Positions 41,208 through 50,483 of a stretch of DNA of 51,573 nucleotides are shown one piece after another. This DNA comes from Acidobacteriota bacterium (GTDB taxonomy: Bacteria; Acidobacteriota; Terriglobia; Terriglobales; Acidobacteriaceae), in the NCBI GenBank assembly GCA_013288805.1, contig JABDBE010000019.1:1-51573 (forward strand), given 5' to 3'. A program made the position numbers and the translations under genes. Each line of letters opens with the position of its first letter. Positions within the stretch are counted from its first letter, which is position 1. The notes beneath the pieces were generated by a model, which saw nothing but the letters and a program-made list of their open reading frames with translations, was not told the origin of the DNA and did not search any database.

Positions 41208-42308
41208 CTATGCGCTACTCCTCGCTAAGGGAGTAAAGGCAGGGGATTGCTTGCCAAGCACCATGGTCTGGACGAACGAGTGAAATGGCACAGGCCGTTC
41301 GCACAAGCGTCTTTTCAGTTTCTGTTCCATGCGGTCGGCGAAGGCAACACGTCTGCCGGCATCGCTGATCGACGCGGCCAGGGAGGGAACGAAAATTGCG
41401 CGGAAGAAGGCGGCCTGACGGCTACACAGAGATTCCAGATTGCCGTCCAATTGGTAGTCTGTCCACACTGCGTCGGGCAACTCGAAGAGCTCGCAGCATT
41501 CGACTGAGAGCGACTGGAATTGACCTTCCCGTGCGAAGGGTTCGAGAAGCTGCGCGCGTCGTCGCGGGTAGGCTCCCAGAACCATCCGTTTGCGTTCATC
41601 GGCGCCGACGACTCGCTCGTCGACCATTTCCCCGAGAATCTCATTGGCAGAATTAAAGAGTGGTTCAAATCCTGTAACACCTTCATCGCTTAAGCCTGGA
41701 AGCACGACAACCAGACGACCGCCAGTTCTCAGTTCCCGGGCACGCAGCGAAAGAAAGAGCCTCCAGTCATCAGCTGCTTGAAGGTCGAATGCGGCACGCA
41801 CATCGCCAGTGCAAGCGATCGACACGAAATGTCCTGGAATTAACGCTGGAATTTGGCGTAGCCAGACGGCAGCGTAAGAACACCATCCGAGATCAACCTG
41901 TTCTGGCGGGAAGACGTTTTCGTAGAATGATCTTCCAACGGCGAACGGGAAAACGTTCGGGTCATCCACCGAATATCGTTCCGAATCATTGTTGAGTACT
42001 GCGAAAAGAGTATTGAAGTCATTGGCATGTTGATCGACGTGAACGACCATTACGGCCCGTTCGTTCCCCACACGGCCGCGCAGGCATCGGATGGCGGCTC
42101 GCATCGGAGCCAGAGAGTTTTTCCCCTGCGAAGCGCCATAGTCGGCGATGAAGAGTGGGTCAGCTCCTGGGCGAACTGCTAAGGATCGAGCCGCGCCCTC
42201 CAAGTAAGGCAACGCTAGATTGCCGCCGCCAGCGGGAATCCTGGCGTGCAAATTGTATGAGCCGCCACCTTCCATGACGCCGTGAGTTGATATCGTACGA
42301 GCTGCCAT
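41208..42308 (-). CDS. SABATH-family carboxyl methyltransferase homologue
   Basis: A 366-residue protein with the motif series of SABATH enzymes (PF03492), best known from plants. MEGGGSYN replaces the N-terminal GxGxxSY; FIADYGASQGKNSL matches IADLGCSSGPN; VVHVDQHANDFNTLF matches the ND-x-NDFN-x-LF block; GRSFYENVFPPEQVD matches GSFYxRLFP; and CSYAAVWLRQIP matches SSYSLxWLSxxP, with the tryptophan that contacts the carboxylate. The early glutamine of salicylate methyltransferases is absent. SABATH enzymes methylate small carboxylic acids with SAM. First gene of a four-gene operon. GGAG precedes the ATG. Confidence 0.85.
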   Translation of the reverse strand: MAARTISTHGVMEGGGSYNLHARIPAGGGNLALPYLEGAARSLAVRPGADPLFIADYGASQGKNSLAPMRAAIRCLRGRVGNERAVMVVHVDQHANDFNTLFAVLNNDSERYSVDDPNVFPFAVGRSFYENVFPPEQVDLGWCSYAAVWLRQIPALIPGHFVSIACTGDVRAAFDLQAADDWRLFLSLRARELRTGGRLVVVLPGLSDEGVTGFEPLFNSANEILGEMVDERVVGADERKRMVLGAYPRRRAQLLEPFAREGQFQSLSVECCELFELPDAVWTDYQLDGNLESLCSRQAAFFRAIFVPSLAASISDAGRRVAFADRMEQKLKRRLCERPVPFHSFVQTMVLGKQSPAFTPLARSSA

Positions 42309-42393
42309 TTACTTCTCCATGTCTGGTCGTTTGCCAAAAGCTGTGTGGGCGTCTCTGTTTCGAGACAGTGTTTCTGGACAACTATATGTACAC

Positions 42394-42927
42394 TCACGGG
42401 CTGGCGGGGTTCCCCGGCCTCTTGAAAGCCATCAGTGTCAATGGCAGGGTCTCGACATGCTTCTTCTTGCTGCTTGATGAAGTAGCCGCTGCGAAGATCG
42501 GATCAAACACAAAATTCACACCCGAGATCTGAATAGCGGATAGCGTTCGAACTTTGCCTTTGCTCCCGACCACGACAACATCAGCGCCACGCTTGAAACC
42601 CGGGGTGTGGACTACGCTCGTGATTCCTATGGATTGACTTTTCGACTTCAATACGCCGTGACCAACTTTTTCGTCTGAATGCAACGAGAAGGAGTATTTC
42701 CCTGGAGCCAACTGCCTTCCACTACACTGCACGGCATAGGGCAATGAGAACTTGCCGTCATATCGCGATGCATCCACTTGGTTCTGTTCGGTTTTCGGAT
42801 GATCGGGAGGTTCTGGCGAATCGAAGTGGTCAGGGTCGATCTCTTGTTGCGCGTATGCGCCTGTGCCTCCGAGCCCCACTAACAACGCTAGGGTGGTAAC
42901 CTTTCCCAGAATTAACAGGACCTTCAT
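42394..42927 (-). CDS. small secreted protein, unknown function
   Basis: A 177-residue protein with a signal peptide (LGKVTTLALLVGLGGTGAYA). The mature part is beta-rich: FSLPYAVQCSGRQLAPGKYS, SFSLHSDEKVGHGVLKSKSQ, and ISGVNFVFDPIF, a layout I recall from many short acidobacterial secreted proteins without known function. ATG 42927 is chosen; the longer frame upstream lacks a signal peptide and is arginine-rich. It reads toward the SABATH gene 85 bp away and could be co-transcribed. Confidence 0.7.
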   Translation of the reverse strand: MKVLLILGKVTTLALLVGLGGTGAYAQQEIDPDHFDSPEPPDHPKTEQNQVDASRYDGKFSLPYAVQCSGRQLAPGKYSFSLHSDEKVGHGVLKSKSQSIGITSVVHTPGFKRGADVVVVGSKGKVRTLSAIQISGVNFVFDPIFAAATSSSSKKKHVETLPLTLMAFKRPGNPASP

Positions 42928-43138
42928 AGGCTCACTTTCTTTTCGGGGTTGGCCACGTTGCAGGGCTCGCCTGCGGCGACTCCTCTTTCTGCCGCAGATA
43001 GCGACCGGGGTCAATGCTCGGTCGCCTCTCGGTCGATACCCTCTCAATCCCCCAATAAGCCGTTTACTCACAATAGAATGTGGCCGTCGCACTCTGATTG
43101 AGGGCGTGTTAAACTTTCCAACAATGTGAAGCATTCTG

Positions 43139-45079
43139 ATGCCGTCTACCCTCCCACCCCTGGTACGCTTCGCGGATTTCGAGGTAAACCTTCGCGCCGG
43201 AGAGCTGCGAAGAGAAGGCAGCAAAGTACGGCTGCAGGAACAACCGTTTTCGCTCCTGACTGTGCTATTGGAATCGGCCGGCGAAGTCGTCACTCGTGAA
43301 GAACTTCGCAAACGCCTCTGGTCAGAAGATACCTTCGTCGATTTCGACCATCGTCTGGCAGTGGCCGTAAGCAAGCTAAGGGACGCGCTGCGAGACTCTG
43401 CCGAAAAACCACTGTTCGTTGAGACCGTAGGGCGGCGCGGTTACCGGTTCGTGGGCCAGTTGGAATCTGCCGATTCACTACCCGCGGGCTCAAGGGGCGG
43501 AGTGGGCGAAACTTCCTTGCCTTCCGATCGACCGCCTGCGGAAGGAGAACTTCCCGAGGTAGCGCCTCTTGGATCAACACGATCACGAACCAGCAGACTC
43601 ACCTTCCTCTTCTCCGTTGGATTCGCCGTTCTCCTTGGTGTGATCATTCTGCCGAGGTTTCTTCACACTCGATCTGCGAAACAGCAGTCTTTGAGTCCCC
43701 GGAGCCTCGCGATCCTTCCTCTGCAAAATCGTGGCCAGGATTCGACTGCCGACTTCCTCGGATTATCCCTGGCGGATGTACTTATCACGAAATTAGCGTA
43801 TGTACACACCCTAAGCGTTCGTCCTTCCGCCGCGATCGAGAAGTATCGAGGAACGACCATTGAGCTCCAGAGAGTTGCTACAGATCTCAAAGTGGATACC
43901 CTTCTCACGGGAAGTTTCATTCGAGACGGTGACAACTTGCGGATTACGTATCAACTGGTTGATGCCAAAACCGAGGGGATCCTAGGTCAAGGAGTGATCG
44001 ACCTGAAGTATGACAATCTGCTTGCCGTCCAGGACAAAGTCACCAGCCAACTAATCTCAGAACTGCAATTGACCTTGTCTCCGACGGAAGCGGAGCGTTT
44101 AAAACCGGAAGCCGCGGTTAATCCACTCGCGTACGAATACTTTCTGCAGGGACTCGATTTTCATGGGCAACACAAATTCCCCCTGGCGATCGAGATGCTT
44201 GAAAAGTCCACTGAAATTGATCCCAACTATGCACCAGCGTGGGCCTACCTGGGAGCGTCATACACCTCAGACGCAGCATTCGAGCTTGGCGGCCGCGAGC
44301 AATATCGTCGTGCCCAGGCCGCGTACGAGCGGGCTTTGGCGATACGACCCCACTTGATTGATGCGCAAATGTTCCTCGCCAACCTCTTGATAGACACCGG
44401 GAAAGTTGAGCAGGCTGTGCCGCTGTTGCGTGACGCCTTGAAGACGAATGGAAACTATGCCGCTGCTCACTGGGAATTGGGATATGCCTACCGATTCGCG
44501 GGGATGTTGGACGAATCCGTCGCGGAGTGCGAGCAGGCGCGCCAACTCGCTCCCTTTGTCAAGGGCAACGGCTCGGTGTTAAACACCTATCTTTACTTGG
44601 GACAATACCAGAAGTTTCTCGAGAGCCTGCCAGTCGAAGATTCCTCGTTCGTTCTCTTTTACCGTGGCTTTGGAGAATTTCACGAAAAGGAGTTCGACCA
44701 GGCTTCCCGAGATTTCGATCGTGCCTACGAACTCGATCCCACTTTGTATACGGGAATCGGCAAGGCCCTCAGTCACTCGATTCACCAGCGCAAGACAGAA
44801 GGGCTGGATCTCCTGAACGGATTGGAGAGAAAAATCAGAGACCGGGGAGTCGGCGACCCAGAAGGCACATACAAGATCGCGCAAGCGTACGCCGTGTTGG
44901 GAGATAAAATCTCCGCCATGCGCGCCCTGCACATGAGCGTTGAATCGGGTTTCTTCAGCTATCCGTACCTTTCGAAGGACCCGCTGCTGAACGATCTGCG
45001 CCGCGAACCAGAGTTCGATCAGACCCTAAATACAGCGCGTCAACGGCACGAGGCATTCAAACGCGCTTTCTTCCAATAG
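43139..45079 (+). CDS. winged-helix/TPR membrane regulator (CadC-like)
   Basis: A 646-residue protein. Residues 8-106 are an OmpR/CadC-type winged helix (LVRFADFEVNLRAGELRREG, GEVVTREELRKRLWSEDTFV, VETVGRRGYRFVG). A transmembrane helix follows at about 153-173. Residues about 185-330 resemble the TolB-N/FlgO-like segment (LAILPLQNRGQDSTADFLG). The rest contains at least six TPR motifs (AWAYLGASY, AHWELGYAYR). This architecture is typical and expanded in Acidobacteriota. The stimulus and target genes are unknown. It is convergent with the similar regulator at 45192-46868. Confidence 0.9.
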   Translation: MPSTLPPLVRFADFEVNLRAGELRREGSKVRLQEQPFSLLTVLLESAGEVVTREELRKRLWSEDTFVDFDHRLAVAVSKLRDALRDSAEKPLFVETVGRRGYRFVGQLESADSLPAGSRGGVGETSLPSDRPPAEGELPEVAPLGSTRSRTSRLTFLFSVGFAVLLGVIILPRFLHTRSAKQQSLSPRSLAILPLQNRGQDSTADFLGLSLADVLITKLAYVHTLSVRPSAAIEKYRGTTIELQRVATDLKVDTLLTGSFIRDGDNLRITYQLVDAKTEGILGQGVIDLKYDNLLAVQDKVTSQLISELQLTLSPTEAERLKPEAAVNPLAYEYFLQGLDFHGQHKFPLAIEMLEKSTEIDPNYAPAWAYLGASYTSDAAFELGGREQYRRAQAAYERALAIRPHLIDAQMFLANLLIDTGKVEQAVPLLRDALKTNGNYAAAHWELGYAYRFAGMLDESVAECEQARQLAPFVKGNGSVLNTYLYLGQYQKFLESLPVEDSSFVLFYRGFGEFHEKEFDQASRDFDRAYELDPTLYTGIGKALSHSIHQRKTEGLDLLNGLERKIRDRGVGDPEGTYKIAQAYAVLGDKISAMRALHMSVESGFFSYPYLSKDPLLNDLRREPEFDQTLNTARQRHEAFKRAFFQ

Positions 45080-45191
45080 ATGTTCTCGGTTGCAATTAGC
45101 ATTATTTCTAAGCGCAAAAGCGCTCTGGAGATGGCATCCGCTTTGTCTGCTGGATTCTGGATTGCCGATAACGCAGAAATGATTCTATCCA

Positions 45192-46868
45192 CTACGTGGG
45201 AAGGTTCAGTTTGTGTGTCAGCCGCATGAATCTTGCGTGATCGCGTATGGCGTCGTAAGCCGGGAATACCATTGCCGACCCCAAGAACGGATCGTGTTCG
45301 GCCAGAGCCGTCTCCAGCCATTCTAGGGCGGAGACTGTTTCACCCAATCCAAGATAAGTCCATGCAATGGGCAATGCCGGGCTGTAATCACTTTGGCGGC
45401 GGCCCTGCAACTCGTCGATCACGCTGTGCGCTTCGACTGTGTGCCCTAGCACTCCGGCAAGGTAGCCGAAATAGCCCTCGCCAAGCGGCAGGCCGCCCGC
45501 AAGCTTTCTGCCGGTGCTTGCCATTTCCCAAGATTCTTCATGCGAACCCAACGCCGCCAAGGATAAGGCCAGATAGAAATAAGTGTAGGGCGAGTCCGGG
45601 GTCAGCTCGATTGCGATACGCCCAGCGCGCACTGCCTCGTCATACCGCCGCGCATACCAATTAGCCTGAACGAGGCGAAAGTTCGTCATCAAGTCGAGCG
45701 GGTCGAGCTCGACCGACCTGGCGGCGTGGGAAACCGCTTCCTCATGTCGACTCAGAAAGGCACAAAGAATGGAATAACACTGGTGTGGGAACGCGTTCGC
45801 CGGCTCCAGACTGATCGCCCGTCGGTGCGCTTTTTCCGACTCAGCCCAACGCCATTGAAACATTCGCAGCATTCCCAGTGTACTGTGGAGAACTGCTGCA
45901 TTCTCGTCGAGTGCCAGTCCCTTCGAAACCAGGTTTCCCGCCTCGGACAAGGCATGACCGGGAGGCATCTTTCCGTAAATTGTCCTCACGATGTAAGACA
46001 TGGCCGCGTTGTAATAGGGTTCGGCCCAATCGGGCTCCAGCCGGATCGCCTCCTGCTGGTACTCGAAAGCCCGCTGGATGCTATCGGGTCGCCGCCTCTT
46101 AAGAAGGTAGGCTCCCTTCAAGTACAGCATGTACGCTGTTGCATTGCTTGGGTGCGCTTTCGGGGGTTGGGACCCCGAACGGATGTGCATGGCTTCAGCT
46201 ACTGCCGAGCAAACTTCATCTTGGATCGTGAACACGTCTCCTAAATTGCTGTCGAAGCGCTGTGCCCAGAGGTTGAAGCCATCTTTCACGCCGACGAGAT
46301 TCACGCTGATACGGATTCGATCTCCTGTCCTCCATACCGACCCCTCCAGCACAGCTTCAACTGCTAGTTCGTTGCCGATTTGCCTTGCATCGCAACGTTG
46401 CCCCTTAAAGCGAAATACGACGCTGCCCGCCGTGACCCGCAGGCCTTGGACGCGAGAGAGCGCACGAATCAATTCGTCCGTCAATCCATCGCTAAAATAT
46501 TCATCCTTGACGTTTCCGGTTTGGTTCACGAAGGGCATTACAGCCACGGCAGGGCATTTGGGAATCGGAACGACAAAGCGATAGCCGCGCTTGGGAATCG
46601 TTTCGATGAAGCTTGGAGAGTTCGCCGAGTCGCCCAGAGCGTCACGCAGGCGGCTGACCGCAGAATTCAGCGCAACCTCGAAATCGACGAATGTGTCCGA
46701 CGCCCAGAGCCTTCGACGAAACTCTTCGCGAGTAACAATCTCGCCGGGGCGCTCCATGAGAGCCGCAAGCACCTGAAACGACTGCTCGCGGAGGGTAACG
46801 GGCATCCCCCGCTTCAATAGTCGCCGACCTTCCAGATCGACCTCGAATGCCCCGAAGCGCACACCCAT
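45192..46868 (-). CDS. winged-helix/TPR regulator without membrane helix
   Basis: A 558-residue protein. The N-terminal winged helix (residues about 3-100: RFGAFEVDLEGRRLLKRGMP, FRRRLWASDTFVDFEVALN, IPKRGYRFVVPI) closely resembles that of the convergent gene. A TolB-N/FlgO-like segment (VAVMPFVNQTGNVKDEYFSD, VLEGSVWRTGDRIRISVNLV) and TPRs follow. Unlike its neighbour it lacks a transmembrane segment between the DNA-binding and sensor-like parts, so it is probably cytoplasmic. Its 5' end faces the MFS gene at 46967, so it could regulate that operon. Confidence 0.9.
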   Translation of the reverse strand: MGVRFGAFEVDLEGRRLLKRGMPVTLREQSFQVLAALMERPGEIVTREEFRRRLWASDTFVDFEVALNSAVSRLRDALGDSANSPSFIETIPKRGYRFVVPIPKCPAVAVMPFVNQTGNVKDEYFSDGLTDELIRALSRVQGLRVTAGSVVFRFKGQRCDARQIGNELAVEAVLEGSVWRTGDRIRISVNLVGVKDGFNLWAQRFDSNLGDVFTIQDEVCSAVAEAMHIRSGSQPPKAHPSNATAYMLYLKGAYLLKRRRPDSIQRAFEYQQEAIRLEPDWAEPYYNAAMSYIVRTIYGKMPPGHALSEAGNLVSKGLALDENAAVLHSTLGMLRMFQWRWAESEKAHRRAISLEPANAFPHQCYSILCAFLSRHEEAVSHAARSVELDPLDLMTNFRLVQANWYARRYDEAVRAGRIAIELTPDSPYTYFYLALSLAALGSHEESWEMASTGRKLAGGLPLGEGYFGYLAGVLGHTVEAHSVIDELQGRRQSDYSPALPIAWTYLGLGETVSALEWLETALAEHDPFLGSAMVFPAYDAIRDHARFMRLTHKLNLPT

Positions 46869-46966
46869 AACATGGCCGTCCGAACATTCTTGCTTTCAGC
46901 GACTTGGCTGTCAAGGTTTTGGTTAGGCGGAAACCATTGTCATGGTTTCCGTTGCAGTTAAGATGC

Positions 46967-48376
46967 ATGACAGACTTTTGGAAGGGTGCTGTGGGAGGGA
47001 AAGTGGCGATCGGCGGCGATATGGTTGCGAACCCGATGGAGGCAGCACTGGTCAGGAAGCTCAAGATCAGGCTGCTGCCATTCTTGTTTGTACTTTTTGT
47101 TCTTGCCTTCATCGACAGAATCAATCTGGGCTTTGCTGCGCTGACCATGAATCAGGAGCTAGCGATCACTACCCAGCAGTTCGGATTCGCAGCCGGAATT
47201 TTCTTTTGGGGCTACTTCCTGCTCGAAATCCCCAGCAACCTCATCCTTCACAAGATCGGCGCGCGTGTCTGGATCGCCCGCATTCTGATCACGTGGGGCG
47301 CGATTGCCACGCTAACCGGCTTTGTGCACTCCGTCCATCAGCTCTATGTCGCCCGTTTTGCACTCGGTATCGCGGAGTCAGGATACTTTCCCGGCATCGT
47401 TCTGTACTTGGGCTATTGGTTCCGGCAAAGAGAGAAGGCGCAGGCGATTGCGTTGATCTTGATCGGCGTACCCTTGGCGAGCATATTGGGTGGCCCGATT
47501 TCAGGTTTCATTCTGGACCACGCCAGCTGGTTCGGCCTCAGCAGTTGGAGATGGCTACTCATTCTCGAAGGTTTGCCCGCCTTAATATTCGCATTTCTCG
47601 TGCCTTTCCTTTTGCCGAGCAAACCGGGAGAGGCGAAGTTTCTGACCGCAGATGAAAAGGCATGGATAGCCGAGAAATTGGAGCGAGAAGACCGGCTAAA
47701 GCTCGCTGCAAAAAAACAATCGATTTCCGTGGCACAGACTCTGCTGAACCCCAGAGTCTGGCACGTGGCCTGTATCGGTTTTTGTCACGGCTTTGCCAGC
47801 TACACCTTTAGCTTCTGGCTGCCTCAGGTGATGAAGTCACTGTTTGGCGGGCGGTCCAACACACTAGTCGGCATCGTGGTTATGATCCCCAGTCTCCTGG
47901 CGCTGGTCGCCATGGTGGTCGCGTCCCGACACTCCGACCGCACGCTGGAACGCCGATATCATCTAGCAACCTTGAGCGTTTTGGCTGGAATTGCCTTCCT
48001 CCTGCTCGGAGTGCCTCGCTCGCCCTTTTTCTCTGTTGTTCTTTTTTCGGCTGTTGCTGTCGGAAACTACAGCTTCTTGCCCATCTTTTTCTCGTTGCCC
48101 AGCGAATTCCTCACTGGCTCCTCGGCTGCTGCGGGCATTGCGTTGGTGACTTCAGTGACCAATCTCGGCGGGTTTGCTGGACCTTTTACCGTGGGACTCA
48201 TTCGCCAAAGGACGGGCAGCTTTTACCCCGGCCTGATCTGCGCCGGAATTTTTTTCCTTGTCTCTGCGAGCTTGGCCTTTGTTCTACCCAGGCGACTCTC
48301 GCCAGCTGGCGGACGATCAGCAGGGACTGACGTAGATCTGGAAACAAATCCTAATGCGCTATTGGAGAAAGCATGA
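46967..48376 (+). CDS. MFS transporter, anion:cation symporter (ACS) type
   Basis: A 469-residue transporter with 12 predicted helices. FVLFVLAFIDRINLGFAALT in helix 1 and GYFLLEIPSNLILHKIGARV in helix 2 are signatures of the ACS family (phthalate, glucarate, hexuronate and tartrate permeases). GIAESGYFPGIVLYLGYWF also matches. A small organic anion is the likely substrate. The start is uncertain: ATG 46967 or ATG 47021, neither with a strong Shine-Dalgarno. Its stop overlaps the ATG of the next gene by four bases. Confidence 0.9.
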   Translation: MTDFWKGAVGGKVAIGGDMVANPMEAALVRKLKIRLLPFLFVLFVLAFIDRINLGFAALTMNQELAITTQQFGFAAGIFFWGYFLLEIPSNLILHKIGARVWIARILITWGAIATLTGFVHSVHQLYVARFALGIAESGYFPGIVLYLGYWFRQREKAQAIALILIGVPLASILGGPISGFILDHASWFGLSSWRWLLILEGLPALIFAFLVPFLLPSKPGEAKFLTADEKAWIAEKLEREDRLKLAAKKQSISVAQTLLNPRVWHVACIGFCHGFASYTFSFWLPQVMKSLFGGRSNTLVGIVVMIPSLLALVAMVVASRHSDRTLERRYHLATLSVLAGIAFLLLGVPRSPFFSVVLFSAVAVGNYSFLPIFFSLPSEFLTGSSAAAGIALVTSVTNLGGFAGPFTVGLIRQRTGSFYPGLICAGIFFLVSASLAFVLPRRLSPAGGRSAGTDVDLETNPNALLEKA

Positions 48377-49347
48377 ATCTCAATCCTAAGCCTATTCGCA
48401 TCGAGCCCGCATTTGCGGACCGCGAACAAGTCCGTGCCATGTTTATGCGGAATGCTCCATATCGGGCGCTCGCCGCTTATGCTCCCGAAGGGGTCAAAGA
48501 CGAAACACGCGAAGAAGACAAAAAGCCGCTTCTTCCGTGGTTCCGAGGGGACTGGGCTCTGGATGGAAAACCCCTCGTCGAGGGAGCCGAACTAATCCTG
48601 CACAACAGGAATTTTGTCGAGGCTGCGAAGAGCGCCTTTGGCACATCGTTCGTGAATCCTGAATTCGTAGCCGTGAATATTAATGGCCCCTCGCCCGCTG
48701 GCAGAACGCACATGGACAACCCGTCGTTCTACGGTGCGACTCGCGTCGATTATCCATTGCCATTTCTGAGAATGATGGGCTTTTCTGGGCTGTTCGACGC
48801 TTGGCGCGTCGTTCGCGCCAGCACACTCTGCTGGTTTTACGAAGGTCCCGGCGGCAGCTTCGATTACTGGCCAGAAGGGCTCGATAGTCCAATGCGGACT
48901 GAGCAGCCGCCCTTTGGAAATGTCGCTCTGTGCGCAGATACGGATCGTGTGTACCACCGTATCGGTGCCATCGGCGATCCAGATGCGGCGTCACCCCACA
49001 TATCGCCTGCAGCGCAGATTCATTCGGATGGCGATGGCAACTGGTTAATTCTTGAAAATGGTGAAGTCCTCGCCACGTACCCATCCCACGCGATTCGCTT
49101 TTCCATTCTCTGGAAAGCCGCGATTGGGGACAGGCGAACGAACACCGGCAATCTGACTCTGGATCGCATCATGGCGATTTTCACGGCTGACCTCCGGCAC
49201 CGGAGGGTGGATTTCCAGGTGCCCTCCGATCCATTGGTCGACACCGAGTGGATTCTTCTGTTGCAACGGATCTATGCCGACTCGTCCGGTTTCTGCGGGA
49301 AACAATTTCCACCTCCCACGTCCATGAGGCTTTCCCATTTGCTGTAA
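48373..49347 (+). CDS. possible Fe(II)/2-oxoglutarate oxygenase-like protein
   Basis: A 324-residue protein whose family I do not recognise with certainty. A central block, GPSPAGRTHMDNPSFYGATR, contains an HxD pair. About 100 residues later comes ALCADTDRVYHRIGAIGDPD with a histidine and arginine, the spacing expected for the HxD..H facial triad of 2-oxoglutarate oxygenases. There is no signal or membrane segment. It overlaps the ACS transporter by ATGA, so the two are translated together; oxidation of the imported anion is an attractive but unproven idea. Confidence 0.5.
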   Translation: MNLNPKPIRIEPAFADREQVRAMFMRNAPYRALAAYAPEGVKDETREEDKKPLLPWFRGDWALDGKPLVEGAELILHNRNFVEAAKSAFGTSFVNPEFVAVNINGPSPAGRTHMDNPSFYGATRVDYPLPFLRMMGFSGLFDAWRVVRASTLCWFYEGPGGSFDYWPEGLDSPMRTEQPPFGNVALCADTDRVYHRIGAIGDPDAASPHISPAAQIHSDGDGNWLILENGEVLATYPSHAIRFSILWKAAIGDRRTNTGNLTLDRIMAIFTADLRHRRVDFQVPSDPLVDTEWILLLQRIYADSSGFCGKQFPPPTSMRLSHLL

Positions 49348-49541
49348 CAGCACGTCAGGCGATGAAAACCCGCGTAATCGCTCGACCGCACCTGACTGCC
49401 ACGCCATTTGCTGCCATCCTTTGGGAAAGAACGACGTGAGCACTTTCCAGTTCTCATCGAGGATACGCATCCACCAAGAATAGGTCGGCGAACACTAAAA
49501 CCTGGTCCTTAAGTTAGCGCTTATGGGGCCAACCTCTGGCG

Positions 49542-50483
49542 CTACTCCGACTGCGAGATGCGAACGGTTCGCCCTTCGACTGTGCAAGACCACAGCTTGC
49601 CTCCGACCACGCCTTCGCATGTCGGAGCTGTGTCGGACCTGCCCATAACTTTTGCGTCGCTAAGCCGCCAGATCAGTTCGTGTGGAGGCTTTTCGCCCGC
49701 GTCATCGAAATATATGGCCGCGATCTGCTGGTCGCCGAAAACATCGAGCACCGCGACAGAGGAACCGGCTTCGCGAGGAAGTTGGCGAACCTGCTTTGCG
49801 GTCGCCGCATCGAGCACGGTGATGCGCGCGTCGGCTCCGCCCACCAGCACTTTCTTGCCATCCGGTGTAAATGCCAGCGCAAAAGTATCCAATAGGAAGT
49901 CGCGGTTCTCCAGCGTCTTCTGCCAAGTGCCCGTGTCGTACCAGTGCAGCACGGTGTCGCCGCCGGCAACCACCAGGACCTTGCCATCCGGACTCACCGC
50001 GCAATCCATGATCCCACCAAAATCAGAAGGCAGCGTGGCGCGGAGTTTCGGCGACTCCGCGAATTCCCAAACCTGGGCATCAGAATCCGCTGGGCCGGCT
50101 ACCAGCATCTTGGCATCCGGAAAGAACCGAAGCGCTTCGATCGGTCGTGCGCTCGCATGCCATCGCTTCACGACCGTTGAGCCTTTGCTGGAAGCGACTT
50201 CGATGTTGCCATCGTGGAATCCAATCGCCATCGAGAGCCCTTCCGGCGAATAGGCGACTGTATCGGCACGTGGTTCCGCGGGAATAACACGCAGTTCCTT
50301 ACCGTCCGGAACGCTTAGCACGTGGAGGCTATGATCCTTGCACCGCACGGCAACCTGAACGCCATCGGGCGACAGTACCTGATAGCGCGAATCGCAAGGC
50401 AGTAGAATATTCGCGACGTCGCTGGCAGCGGCGGCCGGCAGAGCAAACAAGAGCGCAAAGGTAAGCGAAATCAGCCTCGCCAT
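49542..50483 (-). CDS. secreted WD40-like beta-propeller protein
   Basis: A 313-residue protein with a signal peptide (LISLTFALLFALPAAAA) and six or seven propeller blades: YQVLSPDGVQVAVRCKDHS, TVAYSPEGLSMAIGFHDGN, DCAVSPDGKVLVVAGGDT and LAFTPDGKKVLVGGADAR. It has no catalytic motif and is probably a periplasmic scaffold or quinoprotein-like propeller. Its start codon shares one base with the stop of the dioxygenase gene, so the two are translationally coupled. Confidence 0.8.
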   Translation of the reverse strand: MARLISLTFALLFALPAAAASDVANILLPCDSRYQVLSPDGVQVAVRCKDHSLHVLSVPDGKELRVIPAEPRADTVAYSPEGLSMAIGFHDGNIEVASSKGSTVVKRWHASARPIEALRFFPDAKMLVAGPADSDAQVWEFAESPKLRATLPSDFGGIMDCAVSPDGKVLVVAGGDTVLHWYDTGTWQKTLENRDFLLDTFALAFTPDGKKVLVGGADARITVLDAATAKQVRQLPREAGSSVAVLDVFGDQQIAAIYFDDAGEKPPHELIWRLSDAKVMGRSDTAPTCEGVVGGKLWSCTVEGRTVRISQSE

